From assembly GCA_963841205.1 (NCBI GenBank), contig CAWJCH010000020.1, forward strand, positions 11,825-75,824: 64,000 nucleotides of DNA, read 5' to 3'. The notes under the pieces are model-generated. The model did not search any database. It was not told the origin of the DNA and worked only from the letters and a program-made list of their open reading frames with translations. This DNA comes from CAWAWP01 sp963841205. GTDB lineage: Bacteria; Chloroflexota; Ktedonobacteria; Ktedonobacterales; JADMIN01. The stretch's first letter is position 1. Each line of letters starts with the position of its first letter. Shown here one piece after another: positions 17,735 to 26,175 of this stretch. A program made the translations under genes and the position numbers.

Positions 17735-17914
17735 TTACCGCTTTTCTCGCTGCTCTTGGCCGGTGTGTCGTTCGGTGTACTCTCGCAACACCTAGATGAC
17801 ATCCCCGTTAAGCGACCGTTCATGTCGTTTGGCAATTTGGTGTATCGCGTCCAGCACATCCAAAGGGAAACGGATAGACACGTGACGCTCGCCCTTGTTT
17901 GACGTATCTGCCAT
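17735..17914 (-). pseudogene. IS-encoded ribbon-helix-helix (Arc-like) protein with in-frame amber codon
   Basis: From ATG 17914 the product reads MADTSNKGERHVSIRFPLDV then LDAIHQIAKRHERSLNGDVI, a stop TAG at 17792-17794, then VLREYTERHTGQEQREKR and a stop. RHVSIRFP is the DNA-binding beta strand and the two following helices fit the Arc/MetJ-type fold. In this family the stop position normally holds a residue of the second helix (Trp would need one base change, TGG to TAG). The stop is 1 base before the tnpB GTG region, so the two genes form a small operon. It probably repressed the element's own transcription. Confidence 0.7.
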
Positions 17915-18157
17915 GTGTCTATTTTAACGCATCATCAGACACGCACCCGTTCATTCGCGTGGACTAAAGCCTAGCGGCTTTACGGGTTATTCTGTAAAAT
18001 ACCTACGACTATGTCGACATGTGCACTTTCTCATGGACTTCACATGTGCTAGTCACATACTAGAGTCATAGTGGCCCGTGGATCGGATGCCGGCGCCGCC
18101 GCTGGGCGCGGCCCGGACCGTTTACTTCATCCGTCTCGGTTGCGACGGGGGATATCG

Positions 18158-19243
18158 ATGGCGAACTCGGCGAATGGCAAGCGTAACGGCCGCCCCACAG
18201 GGGGGGCGAAGGCATCTTCGACTGCGGCCCGGCCCGCGGTGAGCTCCACGCGCGCGGCGACTACGGAACCGCGCTCCAGCGCGACATCCAGCACAAAGGG
18301 CGCGACCGCCAGCGGCACGCGCTTGGCGGGCATACGCGAGCGCTCGGGGCAACCTGCCACGCCGCACAAGTCGATCCAGTCGCGGCGCATCAAGGATCGG
18401 CCTTGGTACCTCGGCAGCGGCGGGATCTTCGCGGTGGTGGGCGTCGTGATCGCCATCATCCTCGTCTTCCTGCTCTTTCGGAACGGCGGCAACGCCGATC
18501 AATTCTACACGCCCGTCTCGGCGACGGTGCTGAAACAGGTCACCCAGGTCGACCCGACGACGCTGGCGAAGGTAGGTGCCGGCAGCCTGCCGCAACCGCT
18601 CACCGCCGCGCCGGCGAATACGCCGCCGAACAAGGACAGCTCCGGCAAACCCATCGTGCTCTACATGGGCGCGGAATACTGCCCGTACTGCGCCGGCGAC
18701 CGCTGGAGCCTGATCATCGCGTTGAGCCGCTTCGGCACCTTCAGCAACTTGCACAACATGGTCTCCTCCGACAGCGAGGCGGACCTCTCGAGCCTGCCGA
18801 CCTTCACCTTCCGCGGCTCGACCTATACCAGTAAGTACATCGCGTTCCAGTCGGTCGAGATAGACGACCGCTACTCGAATCCGCTCGAAACCGCGACCAC
18901 CCAGCAGAACAACATCTTCAACCTGTACAACTACCCGCCGTACGTCACGTCGAGCGCGCAGGGCGGCATCCCGTTCGTCTCGTTCGCCAACCAATATTTC
19001 GAGCATAGCGCCGGATACTCTGTGGCCGTGCTGACCGACTCAACGCGCGACGAGATCGCTTCGCATCTCAACGATCCTACCAACAACGTCACGCAGTCGA
19101 TCGAGGCCAACGCCAACTACATCACGTCGGCCATCTGCAAGATCACGAATAATCAACCGGCGAGCGTCTGCACCACCGATCCGTCCTCGACGGTGAAGAA
19201 CCCGATGCCGGCGCTGGTCGCGAAACTTCCGGCGCAGCAGTAG
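18158..19243 (+). CDS. DUF929 thioredoxin-like membrane protein with CPYC motif
   Basis: The start at 18158 follows GACGGGGG. A ~90-residue Ser/Thr/Arg-rich tail is followed by one membrane helix (IFAVVGVVIAIILVFLLF) and a DUF929 domain outside the cell. GAEYCPYCAGDRW holds the thioredoxin-like CxxC. The domain extends through PFVSFANQYFEHSAGYS, and two more Cys lie near the end (AICKITNNQPASVCTT). The VKOR gene follows 62 bases downstream, so this is likely the thiol-disulfide partner that VKOR re-oxidises to make disulfides in exported proteins. Confidence 0.87.
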   Translation: MANSANGKRNGRPTGGAKASSTAARPAVSSTRAATTEPRSSATSSTKGATASGTRLAGIRERSGQPATPHKSIQSRRIKDRPWYLGSGGIFAVVGVVIAIILVFLLFRNGGNADQFYTPVSATVLKQVTQVDPTTLAKVGAGSLPQPLTAAPANTPPNKDSSGKPIVLYMGAEYCPYCAGDRWSLIIALSRFGTFSNLHNMVSSDSEADLSSLPTFTFRGSTYTSKYIAFQSVEIDDRYSNPLETATTQQNNIFNLYNYPPYVTSSAQGGIPFVSFANQYFEHSAGYSVAVLTDSTRDEIASHLNDPTNNVTQSIEANANYITSAICKITNNQPASVCTTDPSSTVKNPMPALVAKLPAQQ

Positions 19244-19305
19244 CGCGGCAAGAGAGCGGATTCAGGTCGGCGCGGTATAGTGGAGACACTGAAGGAAGGC
19301 GGAGT

Positions 19306-19992
19306 ATGGCCGTCGGGATTGAACGGGGCAGCGTGCGCGGCGAGCCGCTAGGGTCGCTGTTGCGGCGCAATTGGCAGGCGCTGGCCATCGCCGTGATGGC
19401 GGTGGTGGGCATCGGCATCGGCATCTACCTGACGACGGAGCATTACGCCAAGGCCGAGCCGATCTGCCCGACGGTCGGCCCGATCAACTGCTCGAGCGTG
19501 TTGCGTAGTCAGTACTCCGTCGTCCCACTGACCGGTTCGCCCACCAGCGGCATACCCATCACCGTGCCGGGGGCCGTGTTCTTTCTCGTCAGCGGCGGCC
19601 TGGCGGTGTGGATGCTGGTGCGTGCCTATCGCGGGGAGGATGAGCCATCGTGGATGCGCCCCACGCTGGTGCTCTGGTCCCTCTTGGGGCTGCTCTTCGT
19701 GCTGTATCTCGTCTTCGCCGAGATCGTGCTGATCCGCAGCATCTGCCTCTGGTGCACCGGCGTCCACATCCTGACGCTGGCGACCCTCCTTCTGGCGCTG
19801 TCGCTGTGGCAGCAGGGTTCGCTTGAGCACTACGCCCCGGTTGCGCGCGCCAATTCGCCCCAGGCGGGCAGCCGCCAGGCGACGCGACCACGTGCAGCCG
19901 CGCGTGTCACACAGGTGCCGAGCCGCCGGGCGCAAGCGCAGGTGCGCCGCGCGACGAGTGGCACGGTCAAGGCTCACAGCGGACGACGGTAG
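19306..19992 (+). CDS. VKOR-family disulfide-generating membrane protein
   Basis: Four or five membrane helices carry the two cysteine pairs of vitamin K epoxide reductase homologues: CPTVGPINCSSV in the first external loop and the redox CLWC (in SICLWCTGVH) in a later helix. Bacterial VKOR passes electrons from a thioredoxin-like partner to quinone and so replaces DsbB. A basic, disordered tail (RATRPRAAARVTQVPSRRA) follows the last helix and stays inside. It has a GGAAGGCGG-type site and a TATAGT -10-like sequence upstream, so it may also have its own promoter. It pairs with the DUF929 gene. Confidence 0.9.
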   Translation: MAVGIERGSVRGEPLGSLLRRNWQALAIAVMAVVGIGIGIYLTTEHYAKAEPICPTVGPINCSSVLRSQYSVVPLTGSPTSGIPITVPGAVFFLVSGGLAVWMLVRAYRGEDEPSWMRPTLVLWSLLGLLFVLYLVFAEIVLIRSICLWCTGVHILTLATLLLALSLWQQGSLEHYAPVARANSPQAGSRQATRPRAAARVTQVPSRRAQAQVRRATSGTVKAHSGRR

Positions 19993-20091
19993 CCACCGGG
20001 ATCGCGCGACGCGGGGATCAGTCCCGCGCGCACGTGCTCCGACGTGAGCGGCGCTATGGGCAGGCTGCGCAGTGGGTGAAGGAAGCGCCAC

Positions 20092-20390
20092 GTGGCAGAG
20101 GACTATTCGACGCTGACGCCGTCCTACGAGGGGTAGGATCGCAACCAAACGCTGGTCGTGGGGGGGCGCCGATCTCTCTGATGAGCAGCTCGCGCTTCGT
20201 CCCGCGCCGGAGAAGTGGCCGGTGTGACTGCGTGCTGCCCATATCATCACCGCGCGCATCTGGTGGTTTCAGCGCCGCATGGGCACGGGCGATCCGTCGC
20301 TCGACGCGATGATCGACTGGGACGATGAGCGTCGCCGCCTCCCCGAACGCCACGTGCGCCACGTCACCTGCCGGCTGGCGCGCGGCTCAC
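20092..20390 (+). pseudogene. DinB-family protein remnant
   Basis: In pieces across three frames the plus strand still reads like a DinB protein: LSDEQLALRPAPEKWPV, then AHIITARIWWFQRRMGTG, then DPSLDAMIDWDDERRRLPE. Stops and shifts interrupt it near 20145, 20190 and 20230. DinB proteins are four-helix, metal-binding proteins of mixed thiol-transferase roles. No intact product can be made. Confidence 0.55.
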
Positions 20391-20455
20391 CTGCCAGAGG
20401 ACGGTCGTTTGCACACGGCTTCATTGGACGGCAAGACTGATCGCGCTGGCAACTG

Positions 20456-20722
20456 ATGCCGGGCTTGGCCTTACCAGGGCTGCAGATGTACGCCAGGGGC
20501 GTTGCTCCAGATGGCTGCCGCGTCGCCTACTCGAACATCGTGGCGGACATTTCGGCCAGGGACACTGCGGGAACGATGAAGCGCGTCAATGGCGCGGGTA
20601 CGGTCGACTTGTTCTGGTCGCCTCAGAGTAACCGCCTTGCGGAGATCGGGGCAGCCTCCACCGGCTACGCCGAGAATGGCGGCCTGAAGGCGTGGGTGGT
20701 CGACCTGGCCACGACACGATGA
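20456..20722 (+). pseudogene. TolB/WD40-like beta-propeller fragment
   Basis: Residues such as GVAPDGCRVAYSN and VDLFWSPQSNRLAEIG are two blades of a TolB-like propeller (the 'SPDG..IAY' and 'WSPdG..iA' patterns). With 88 codons it is far shorter than a working propeller and lacks a signal peptide and start context. The remainder of 20000-20940 shows no other clear coding content, so the region looks like decayed DNA between VKOR and truB. Confidence 0.45.
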
Positions 20723-20943
20723 CGCATCCGGTCGACGGGCAGCACGTAGAGAGCCGGGCGCCCGACGACGGAGCGTTGGTGACGCGCAGCGGCTACGCGG
20801 CTGCGGCCCAGATAGGTGCAGGGCCGTTCACGCTCAGTGCCGTCACGTTTTCTGCGGCAGGACAGCCAGCCATCGTGCCACGGACGCAGTCGGCGATGAC
20901 GTTCCCATTCCTCGGCTTCGTCAAGACAGCGCAACTTCCGACT

Positions 20944-21870
20944 CTAGCCTTGGTCTTCCACAGGCTCGACGGCCAGCACCTTGTCGGGCTGCCAGGCAGA
21001 CACCGCGGCTTCCCAGCGCAAGATGCCGAGGAAGCGCCCGTCGGTAGAGTAGGCGCGAAGGGAGTGGTCGGGGTGCTGCGCGGGCGAGGGAGTAGCTGCG
21101 TCGAGATCGCCGAAACGCAGCAACTGGCCGTTTCGCAGCCGCGCCTCGCTCGCGGGTGCGAGGATCGCCGCGCGCCACTCCAGCAACGCCTCGTCGGGCG
21201 CGTAGAGCCAATCGCGCCAGGAATTATCGGCCAGCGCGGCCTCTAACTGTTCCAGCGACCGGCATTGCTTCAGGCGAAAGGGGCCGCTCCGCGTGCGGAC
21301 GAGCGCGGCGAGGTGCGCGCCCGGCCCCAGTCGCTCGCCGAGATCGTAGGCCAACGAGCGGACATACGTGCCCTTGCCGCACTCCACGTCGAGGACGAGA
21401 TCGGGCGACGACCACGAGACGACGTCGAGCGTGTAGATCACCACCGGGCGCGGCTCGGTGACGACCTCCATGCCGGCGCGCGCCAACTGATAGAGCGGCT
21501 GCCCGCCGCGCTTGATCGCCGAGTAGGCGGGCGGCACCTGCATCTGCTCGCCCAGGAATGCGGGCAGCGCCGCGCGGATCGCTGCCTCGTCGAGGGTGAC
21601 GGGCGCCTCGCGCAGCGCGCGTCCCTCGGCGTCGTAGGTATCCGTCACGACGCCGAAGCGGATCGTCGCGCGATAGGCTTTGCCACTCTCGCTCAGATAC
21701 TCCGCCACGCGCGTCGCCTGCCCCAGGCAGACAGGCAACACGCCCGTCGCCGCTGGGTCAAGCGTGCCGGCGTGGCCCACACGCTTCTGCCGCGCCAGCC
21801 GCCGCACGCGCGCCACCACGTCGTGCGAGGTCATCCCCGCCGCTTTGTCGATCGCGAATATGCCGTCCAT
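20944..21870 (-). CDS. truB: tRNA pseudouridine(55) synthase
   Basis: At 308 residues it is the normal length. MDGIFAIDKAAGMTSHDVVA is the standard start and GHAGTLDPAATGVLPVCLG carries the catalytic Asp (D38). YRATIRFGVVTDTYDAEG and CGKGTYVRSLAYDLGE are other family motifs, followed by a PUA-like C-terminal part. It makes the universal pseudouridine 55 in the T loop of tRNA. Here it stands without the usual rbfA-infB or ribF neighbours, and its upstream region is shared with a divergent MFS exporter gene. Confidence 0.95.
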   Translation of the reverse strand: MDGIFAIDKAAGMTSHDVVARVRRLARQKRVGHAGTLDPAATGVLPVCLGQATRVAEYLSESGKAYRATIRFGVVTDTYDAEGRALREAPVTLDEAAIRAALPAFLGEQMQVPPAYSAIKRGGQPLYQLARAGMEVVTEPRPVVIYTLDVVSWSSPDLVLDVECGKGTYVRSLAYDLGERLGPGAHLAALVRTRSGPFRLKQCRSLEQLEAALADNSWRDWLYAPDEALLEWRAAILAPASEARLRNGQLLRFGDLDAATPSPAQHPDHSLRAYSTDGRFLGILRWEAAVSAWQPDKVLAVEPVEDQG

Positions 21871-21930
21871 GCGCAGCAGTATATGCCACAGTCAACGGCT
21901 CGACGCACCCCCGGCACCACTTCCGGTCTG

Positions 21931-21946
21931 TTGACATGAGAGTCAA
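21931..21946. promoter_or_regulatory. Palindromic operator candidate 1 (TTGA-N8-TCAA)
   Basis: TTGACATGAGAGTCAA is a palindrome with arms TTGAC/GTCAA. It covers a possible -35 (TTGACA) for the MFS gene, with TATCTG 17 bases on. The second site starts 33 bases later, about three helical turns. Confidence 0.55.
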
Positions 21947-21962
21947 TGAATGTTATCTGTTT

Positions 21963-21980
21963 ATTGACTGATAAATCAAT
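21963..21980. promoter_or_regulatory. Palindromic operator candidate 2 (TTGA-N8-TCAA)
   Basis: ATTGACTGATAAATCAAT has arms ATTGA/TCAAT with the same N8 spacing as the first site. On the minus strand TTGATT with TAACAT 18 bases on could be the truB promoter. The site ends 26 bases before the MFS start. A TetR- or MarR-type dimer is the likely binder. Confidence 0.55.
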
Positions 21981-22006
21981 TAACACAAATGCAAGGAGAC
22001 CTGCGT

Positions 22007-23551
22007 ATGGCCGCCTCCACCGGGCGCACCGTCGCCCGCCCACTCGCGACGCTGATCCAGATCAGCCTGATGGCCGGCCCCTTCGTCTCGATGATCGATT
22101 CCGGCGTGGTCAACGTCGCGCTACCGGACATCACGCGGCAACTGGACGCGACGCTTGACACGGCGCAGTGGATCGTCAGCGGCTACCTCCTCGCGTTGGC
22201 GGTAGTGCTGCCGGCGAGCGCCTACCTGGCGCGGCGCTTCGGCACGCGGCGGATCTACGTGGCGAGCCTCGTTGGGTTCACGCTCGCCTCGGTGCTCTGC
22301 GCCCTCTCGCCCAGCATCGGCTTCCTCATCGCCGCGCGGATCGTGCAGGGCGCGTTCGGCGCGCCGCTGGTGCCGGTGGCAATGAACCTGCTGCTGGGTC
22401 CCTCCGGCGAGGCGCGGCGAATCCCGGTCGCCGCGGGGCTGTTGCTCTTCCTGGCGCCGGCGCTCGGCCCGACAGCAGGCGGACTGCTAGTAGCCTGGGG
22501 CGGCTGGCCGCTGATCTTCCTCATCAACGTGCCCATTGGCGCGCTGAGCGTCCTCGGCATCGCGCGGACGGCGAACGACGCCACTGGCGCGGGCGACCGC
22601 TCGGCGCGCTTCGATCCCTTCGGGCTGGCACTGCTGGCCACGGGGCTGGCGCTGACCACCTATGGGGCGACGCTCGGCGCGCAGAAGGGCTGGACGGCGA
22701 GCGATGTCTGGCCATATTGGGCGAGCGGCGGCATGCTGATCGTGGCGTACCTCGTCTGGGCGCTGATCGCGCGACATCCCGCGCTGGACCTCAAGCTGCT
22801 GCGACGCCGGCAATCGCTGCTCGCCATCACCATCTCGTCGGTCGCCTCAGTCGTCATGTTCGCCATGCTGGTGCTGATCCCCGTCTTTATGCAGGACTTG
22901 CAGGGCAACTCATCGCTCTCGGCTGGCTTGACGCTGCTGCCACAGGGCATCGCGATGGGGCTGAGCACGCTGCTGGGGATGTGGGCGGCCAACCGCTGGG
23001 GCGTGCGGCTGACGGTGGTGGCGGGCATGCTGGTGCTCGGCCTTACTACGGCGCTGCTGCTCACGCTCCAACTCGACACGCCTGGCTGGCTGATCGCGAC
23101 GCTACTCAGCGGGCGCGGGCTGGCGCTGGGGCTGACGGTGCAGCCGCTGCTGCTGGCGATGACGAATGAGCTGAGGCCCGCCGAGCTTGCCGACGGCAAC
23201 ACGCTCTTCAACGTCTTCGAGCGGCTAAGCGGCTCGGTCGGCATTGCGCTCTTGGCGACGCTGCTGCAGCAGCGCGAGCAGGCGCGCATCGCGGACGTGC
23301 TGGCCGCGCTGCACATCTCCGTCAACCTGAGCGCGGCGAGTAGTGCCGCCCTGCCGCCCATCGTCCGCGCGCAGTTGGCCGACGCCGCGATCCAGGGCTT
23401 CCACGACACCATCTTGGCGCTGGTGGCGCTCTCGCTGATCGGGGCCATGCTGGCGCTGCTGCTCCGCAATGAACACGTGGCGGAAGGCGGGAGCTCACCC
23501 GCACCCGGCGAACCGGCGGAGACATCGTCTGTCACGCTGAGCGCCGTCTGA
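22007..23551 (+). CDS. MFS drug exporter, DHA2 (EmrB/QacA) type
   Basis: The start at 22007 is set by AAGGAG 8-10 bases before it; an ATG at 21989 overlaps that site. Its ~514 residues contain about 14 helices. SMIDSGVVNVALPDI is motif D1 of the 14-helix family, LARRFGTRRIYV is motif A, and APALGPTAGGLLVAWGGWPLIFLINVPIG is motif C plus the conserved following loop (quoted in parts: ALGPTAGGLL, WPLIFLINVPIG). It should export drugs or toxic organics using the proton gradient. Two palindromes just upstream, and a TetR gene beyond its 3' end, suggest induced expression. Confidence 0.92.
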   Translation: MAASTGRTVARPLATLIQISLMAGPFVSMIDSGVVNVALPDITRQLDATLDTAQWIVSGYLLALAVVLPASAYLARRFGTRRIYVASLVGFTLASVLCALSPSIGFLIAARIVQGAFGAPLVPVAMNLLLGPSGEARRIPVAAGLLLFLAPALGPTAGGLLVAWGGWPLIFLINVPIGALSVLGIARTANDATGAGDRSARFDPFGLALLATGLALTTYGATLGAQKGWTASDVWPYWASGGMLIVAYLVWALIARHPALDLKLLRRRQSLLAITISSVASVVMFAMLVLIPVFMQDLQGNSSLSAGLTLLPQGIAMGLSTLLGMWAANRWGVRLTVVAGMLVLGLTTALLLTLQLDTPGWLIATLLSGRGLALGLTVQPLLLAMTNELRPAELADGNTLFNVFERLSGSVGIALLATLLQQREQARIADVLAALHISVNLSAASSAALPPIVRAQLADAAIQGFHDTILALVALSLIGAMLALLLRNEHVAEGGSSPAPGEPAETSSVTLSAV

Positions 23552-23617
23552 AGAGAGGCACGCCTGGGGGCGGCGCCACGAGACCAGTTTGGGATCGCTC
23601 AAGCGCTCGAACATGGG

Positions 23618-24214
23618 TTATGGGCGGAGCATGCGCAGGATCTGCTGGGTGGTCGGCGGCGTGCTGGGCACGGCGTCCACGGCAAACGCGGTCGCCGAGA
23701 GCCCCGAGATGCAAGCGTCGTACAGGCTCGCCAGCTGGTTGGGATCGCCCGGCACGACCTGCCTCGCCTCCTGCCCCTCGCGGATGAGCTCAAGCAGCGC
23801 CTCTCGTCCCTCCAGCGAGCGGGCCATAATGATGCGCCGCAGCGACTCCGGCGTCGCCTCGTTTGCCAAGGCTTGAATGACCACTAGCGCGGCCTCCGGA
23901 TACCTGCGCAGCCCGTACAGGATGCGCTCGGTCAGCCATTCGAGCCGCTCCCACGGCGTTCCGGGCTGCGTACGGGCATCCAGATAGACCGATCGACCGC
24001 CAGCGGTGGACCAATCCACCAGCTCGGCGAAGAGCTGATCTTTGCTCTTGAAGTAGTGATAGGCGAGGCCGTAGCTGACGCCGGCCTCCTCGGCTACATC
24101 GGCCATTTTCGCGCCCGCAAGCCCCTTGCGCGCGAAGACGCGGATCGCGGCGTCCATCAGCCGCTTGCGCTGCTCCTCGCGGATGCGCGCGTTGGCCTCT
24201 TCGCTTCGCGGCAT
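23618..24214 (-). CDS. TetR-family transcriptional regulator
   Basis: The N-terminal helix-turn-helix is typical: RLMDAAIRVFARKGLAGAKM then ADVAEEAGVSYGLAYHYFKSKDQLFAEL, residues ~18-64. The C-terminal ligand domain has no clear sub-family mark. It faces the MFS exporter (3' ends 66 bases apart). TetR regulators often control the neighbouring exporter, and the two TTGA-N8-TCAA palindromes before that gene are the obvious candidate sites. The link is inference. Confidence 0.92.
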   Translation of the reverse strand: MPRSEEANARIREEQRKRLMDAAIRVFARKGLAGAKMADVAEEAGVSYGLAYHYFKSKDQLFAELVDWSTAGGRSVYLDARTQPGTPWERLEWLTERILYGLRRYPEAALVVIQALANEATPESLRRIIMARSLEGREALLELIREGQEARQVVPGDPNQLASLYDACISGLSATAFAVDAVPSTPPTTQQILRMLRP

Positions 24215-24467
24215 ACGATCCCCCTATCGGCGGGCGCGCAGGCGCTCACCCCTCCATTGTAGCGCGTGGCAGACATGAGCGAGGAGCCGCGCGACGCTCA
24301 CCTGCCCGTCCGGCTAGGAGCGGCCTACGCGAACTGCGGGTGTGCGCGGTAGGATGTTGGCATAGGATGTGTGGCGTCCAGGGTGACGCCTCGCTCGCCG
24401 CCCAACATGGCGGGCGGCGAGGTCGGGTAAGAAGGGTCCGCGCTCGCCGGCACCAGGAGGGCCACCG

Positions 24468-25862
24468 ATGAACGATCCGACGATTCCGGTCGCCACGCGG
24501 CAGGCCATCGCGCCGCACAGTTGCGTGCTGCACCCGGCGATCAAGACGGCGCTCTCCACGGGCGAGGGCAAGTATGGGCGCCTCTTTCCCCACCTGCCTG
24601 CGCAGGCGGCAGAAGACGACGCGCTGCTGGCGCTGGGCCGCTCCGGCGCTCGGATGGACCTCGTCGCGGGCGACGAGGCAGGGGACAATCCGCGCATCCC
24701 AGCGGGCTGGCCGATCTACGGGCAGCTCATCGCCCACGACATCACCGCCGACCGCAGCCTCTTGCAGCACCACACGAGCGTCCACCACATCGTCAACTAT
24801 CGCACGCCCCGGCTGGACCTCGAATGCCTCTACGGCGCTGGCCCCGGCGGCATGCCGTACCTCTACGACCTCAACGACCCCGACAAGTTTCTGCTCGGCG
24901 TCAACGACGCGGGTCGCCCGGACGACGTGCAGCGTAACGCGCAGGGCATCGCCATCATCGGCGATCCGCGCAACGACGTGCACCTGCCGATCTCGCAGCT
25001 CCACCTGGCCTATCTCAAGTTCCACAACGCCGTAGTTGACCACCTCCGCAGGGAGGACGATATCGCCCCGGCGCGGGCCTTCGGCGAGGCGCAGCGGCTA
25101 GTGCGCTGGCACCACCAGTGGATCGCGCTGCGCGAGTACCTGCCGCTGGTGGTCGGCGCGACGGTCGCCAACGACGTGCTGCGCGAGGGTCCGCGCTACT
25201 ATCATCCGCGCGAGGGGACGGCCTACATCCCGATCGAGTTCTCCGACGCGGCGTATCGCTTCGGCCATAGCATGGTGCGCTCCAGCTATCGCCTGAACGA
25301 TGCGTCGTCGGGTCCGCTTTTCCCCGACTGCATCGGCATGTGCCCCGTGCCGGCGGCGCGCGTGATCGCCTGGCGCCACTTCTTCGACATCGATGAGGTG
25401 GTGCAGCCGCAGGCCAGCAAGCGCATCGACACGCGACTGGCGCACAGCCTAATCGACCTACCCGATCAGATCGTCGGCGCGACGGATCTGCCGGAGCACC
25501 ACTCGCTGGCCGTACGCGATCTGCTCCGCGCCCGCGCGCTGGATATCCCGTCGGGCGAGGCGGTGGCCGAGGCGCTGGGCGTCGCGCCGCTGACCCGCGA
25601 CGAACTGGACCTGCCCGGCGAGGATTGGCGCGACGGTACGCCGCTCTGGTACTACATTCTGCGGGAGGCCGAGGTACGCAAGCGCGGCGAGCGACTGGGC
25701 GAGGTCGGCGGGCGGATAGTCGCCGAGACGCTGGTGGGCCTGGTGGACGCCGATCCGACCTCCTATCGAGCCGTCCAACTTGACTGGCTACCGACGCTGC
25801 CGGGCGCCGTGCCCAGCGAGTTCACGATGGCCGATCTCTTGGCCTTCGCGGGGGTCGTCTGA
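24468..25862 (+). CDS. Bacterial haem peroxidase, animal-peroxidase superfamily
   Basis: The protein has 464 residues. PIYGQLIAHDIT holds the distal His (H90) and adjacent Asp, GDPRNDVHLPISQLHLAYLK and FHNAVVDHL follow the superfamily order, and YRFGHSMVRSSY carries the proximal His (H267). It has no signal peptide, so it may act inside or leave by another route. Such enzymes use peroxide to oxidise halides or organic substrates; the substrate here is unknown. The small zinc-finger gene follows 49 bases downstream and may be co-transcribed. Confidence 0.87.
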   Translation: MNDPTIPVATRQAIAPHSCVLHPAIKTALSTGEGKYGRLFPHLPAQAAEDDALLALGRSGARMDLVAGDEAGDNPRIPAGWPIYGQLIAHDITADRSLLQHHTSVHHIVNYRTPRLDLECLYGAGPGGMPYLYDLNDPDKFLLGVNDAGRPDDVQRNAQGIAIIGDPRNDVHLPISQLHLAYLKFHNAVVDHLRREDDIAPARAFGEAQRLVRWHHQWIALREYLPLVVGATVANDVLREGPRYYHPREGTAYIPIEFSDAAYRFGHSMVRSSYRLNDASSGPLFPDCIGMCPVPAARVIAWRHFFDIDEVVQPQASKRIDTRLAHSLIDLPDQIVGATDLPEHHSLAVRDLLRARALDIPSGEAVAEALGVAPLTRDELDLPGEDWRDGTPLWYYILREAEVRKRGERLGEVGGRIVAETLVGLVDADPTSYRAVQLDWLPTLPGAVPSEFTMADLLAFAGVV

Positions 25863-25911
25863 ATCCGCACGTGCGACATGAACGAGGCTCTACAAAGGAA
25901 AGCACGGACAC

Positions 25912-26175
25912 ATGGCTTCCAACGTTGAATGCACGCATCTCGACCAGATTCGCGACGTGACGCCGAGCGCCAACGGCTGCGAGGAGTGCCTACGGATGGG
26001 CGACACGTGGGTCCACCTGCGCGAGTGCCTGATCTGCGGCCACATCGGCTGTTGCGATAGTTCGAAGAACAAACACGCCACCAAGCACTTCCACGCGACG
26101 GGACACCCGATCGTGCAGTCGTTCCAGCCGGGCGAAGACTGGCGCTGGTGCTATGTGGACGAGGTCTATCTTTGA
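25912..26175 (+). CDS. UBP-type zinc finger protein, 3' end replaced by an IS
   Basis: The 87-residue protein has the ZnF-UBP ligands: CTHLDQI, GCEECLRMGDTWVHLRECLICGHIGCCDSS, then HATKHFHATGHPI (quoted in pieces: CEEC, CLICGHIGCC, KHFHATGH). In eukaryotes this domain binds the ubiquitin C-terminus; in bacteria it is a stand-alone protein of unknown partner. The stop TGA (26173-26175) is supplied by the IS end. Removing 26173-27459 would give ...VYLANG and a stop, so the insertion changed only the last three residues and the protein is probably still functional. Confidence 0.88.
   Translation: MASNVECTHLDQIRDVTPSANGCEECLRMGDTWVHLRECLICGHIGCCDSSKNKHATKHFHATGHPIVQSFQPGEDWRWCYVDEVYL

Larger units (their letters stand above)
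16567..17990 (-). mobile_element. Decayed tnpB-only IS200/IS605-family element with RHH gene
   Basis: The right end carries the shared GAACCGAG block, a hairpin and GGAGTGTCA (minus strand, ending at 16567). The left end is near a hairpin AAAGCC/GGCTTT at about 17968-17983; its exact border is uncertain by ~10 bases. Inside are a small ribbon-helix-helix gene and tnpB, both broken by one change each. There is no tnpA. Confidence 0.75.
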
